The notes beneath the pieces were generated by a model. It was not told where the DNA came from. It did not search any database and saw only the letters and a program-made list of their open reading frames with translations. Position numbers and translations under genes: made by a program. This document shows, piece by piece, positions 24,500 to 25,465 of a stretch of DNA of 25,465 nt; within the stretch, counting starts at the first letter, position 1, and each line of letters begins with the position of its first letter. The stretch comes from JAZDJP01 sp043803805 (GTDB taxonomy: Bacteria > Planctomycetota > JAZDJP01): positions 1 through 25,465 of the forward strand of contig JAZDJP010000093.1 in the NCBI GenBank assembly GCA_043803805.1, in the 5' to 3' direction.

Positions 24500-25000
24500 G
24501 GGACAGCTCCCACCTCCAACCAGATGCTTCGACTCCTGAAGAAAGCCATCATCGCCTTCGGAAAACCGAAATTCCTCGTCACCGACCACGGCACCCAATT
24601 CTGCGGGAGGTTCCGGAAAACCGTGAAGCGAAAACTCGACATCCGGCCCGTGCGGGGTCGCATTCGATTCGGTTATTTCATGAACGGCAAAATCGAGCGG
24701 TTCTTCCGATCGTTTCGGATATGGTCACGGCTTGTCCTATTCTCGCGGACCATGAATGGCATTCAGAAGCGACTCGACATTTACCGGGATTGGTACAACA
24801 TCGAACGAGGCCTGTGGTCCCATGGCGGACGGACGCCCGAGGAGGTTTGGCAGGGCAAAGAAATTTCACCTCCCGTCGCCATCCGTGAGAGAGACATTGT
24901 GAAGCCAGCCATCACAATCATACGGCATCGGTTTCGGGGAGATCCGCGATTGCCGGTTATCGAAATTCAGATTGTCCGTGCTTCAGGCATCGCGGCTTGA
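24500..25000 (+). pseudogene. 5'-truncated rve-type DDE transposase
   Basis: From about 24500 the frame encodes the second half of an rve integrase-core transposase: GKPKFLVTDHGTQF (second catalytic Asp), NGKIERFFRSFRIWSR (catalytic Glu) and GGRTPEEVWQGK at the C-terminal edge of the domain. The part with the first catalytic Asp is missing. The upstream in-frame residues (back to 24350) do not look like transposase. The remnant is therefore probably inactive and marks an old insertion. The exact 5' junction is not certain. Confidence 0.75.
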
Positions 25001-25344
25001 GGCGCGTTGCTCTTTGATAATTCAAACGGGAACAGGGGGGAAACCGACGGGGATAGTGTGCCTACACGCTCCCGACAACACCCTTCCGTTCCAAACCGTC
25101 TCTGCCGGATGAGGCGGTTATTTTCAAAAATCCGGGATCCGAGCACTTCCGGAGTTTCATCACAGTCAGCTTGACCGCTACGGCCCTCACTTCCCCTCCC
25201 CTGCGGGAGCGTTGTCACGTGAGGCGGGTGTTGTTGTGATGGCAGCGTCCGGCCCGCTCGTTCCGCTCGGCCCGCGAGGCGGGATAGGCGGGGTGGAGGG
25301 AGGGGGAGTGGGTATGGGTGGAACATGTCCCGTCCTGATATAGA
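25001..25344. other. Non-coding gap between mobile-element pieces
   Basis: No gene is supported in these 344 bases. The part near 25190-25320 is very rich in G and C and contains short self-complementary runs such as GCCCGC and GGCGGG. A probable IS left end, TGATATAGATTGACAC, starts near 25336. Confidence 0.45.
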
Positions 25345-25375
25345 TTGACACTTCTGCAAGAGAGGGAGGTGTCAA
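25345..25375 (+). promoter_or_regulatory. Inverted repeat enclosing the OrfA ribosome binding site
   Basis: TTGACAC (25345-25351) and GTGTCAA (25369-25375) form a perfect 7-bp inverted repeat around a loop that contains AGGGAGG, the Shine-Dalgarno of the next ORF. The right arm ends one base before the ATG at 25377. Confidence 0.6.
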
Positions 25376-25376
25376 G

Positions 25377-25465
25377 ATGGGGCCGGAAGTGGTGCGATAC
25401 AGCGAGGCGTTTAAGATGCAGGTGATCCGGGAGTTGGTTGGGGGACGATGGCGGAGTCGGGAGGA
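25377..25465 (+). CDS. IS3-type transposase OrfA (N-terminal fragment, runs off the edge)
   Basis: Only about 29 codons are present. The product starts MGPEVVRYSEAFKMQVIREL, the beginning of a Tnp_1-type helix-turn-helix as in OrfA of IS3-family elements. GGGAGG precedes the ATG by seven bases. The gene is cut by the window end, so completeness cannot be judged. Confidence 0.7.
   Translation, partial: MGPEVVRYSEAFKMQVIRELVGGRWRSRE

Noticed and set aside
24277..24500. T-box or SAM riboswitch before the cysteine operon
   Set aside because: The transcript is predicted to start about 20-25 bases before the first gene, leaving no room, and no riboswitch core is visible.

Overview
The window is high in G+C and gene-dense, with bacterial operons on both strands. 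It looks like a chromosome segment of a Gram-negative-type bacterium, probably from the PVC group (Planctomycetota, Lentisphaerota or Kiritimatiellota relatives) or a nearby candidate phylum. The main clue is the first gene. It is an ECF sigma factor fused to a small-residue-rich linker, a membrane segment and a further domain, an architecture common in those phyla. The assignment is inferred from protein style only. No rRNA or tRNA gene and no CRISPR array was seen.

Layout. 1-3354 (minus): a partial sigma-factor/membrane fusion, a VapBC toxin-antitoxin pair with a recognisable promoter and operator, and a DegP/HtrA-type periplasmic protease. 3438-6196 (plus): rpsO-pnp, in the classical order, behind a long leader. 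6269-9345 (minus): GTP-type PEP carboxykinase followed by a membrane-bound M48 metalloprotease. 9479-15898 (minus): a complete SUF iron-sulfur cluster operon in the order merR-like regulator, sufB, sufC, sufD, sufS, sufU, sufT, with three 4-bp or near overlaps and a candidate terminator. 16088-19154 (plus): a small CxxC protein, an M20 peptidase and a xylose-isomerase-like TIM-barrel protein. This unit is interrupted by a Phd/RelE toxin-antitoxin pair that sits between two 32-bp copies of the 3' end of the M20 gene. 19155-19804: a folded non-coding segment, an AT-rich orphan membrane ORF and a hairpin repeat. 19805-24331 (minus): a cysteine/methionine operon (rrf2-like regulator, cysK, cysE and two Cys/Met-metabolism PLP enzymes). 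24350-25465: mobile-element debris, namely a 5'-truncated rve transposase and the first codons of an IS3-type OrfA.

How the genes work together. CysE and CysK make cysteine, SufS takes sulfur from cysteine, SufU passes it on, and SufBCD builds clusters with help from SufT. The two sulfur operons have unusual regulators. The SUF operon starts with a MerR-family protein carrying two CxxC pairs. The cysteine operon starts with an Rrf2-family protein carrying an IscR-like set of three cysteines. In many bacteria the Rrf2/IscR protein heads the Fe-S operon instead.

A second theme is non-coding. At least six spacers contain arrays with a strict 7- or 8-bp period, each built on its own 3-4 base core (GACT, CGTG, CGAT, CAC, GTC). 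Two of the GTC arrays lie beside strong nested hairpins. Together with the toxin-antitoxin pair bracketed by duplicated gene ends, these arrays are the least explained structures here.
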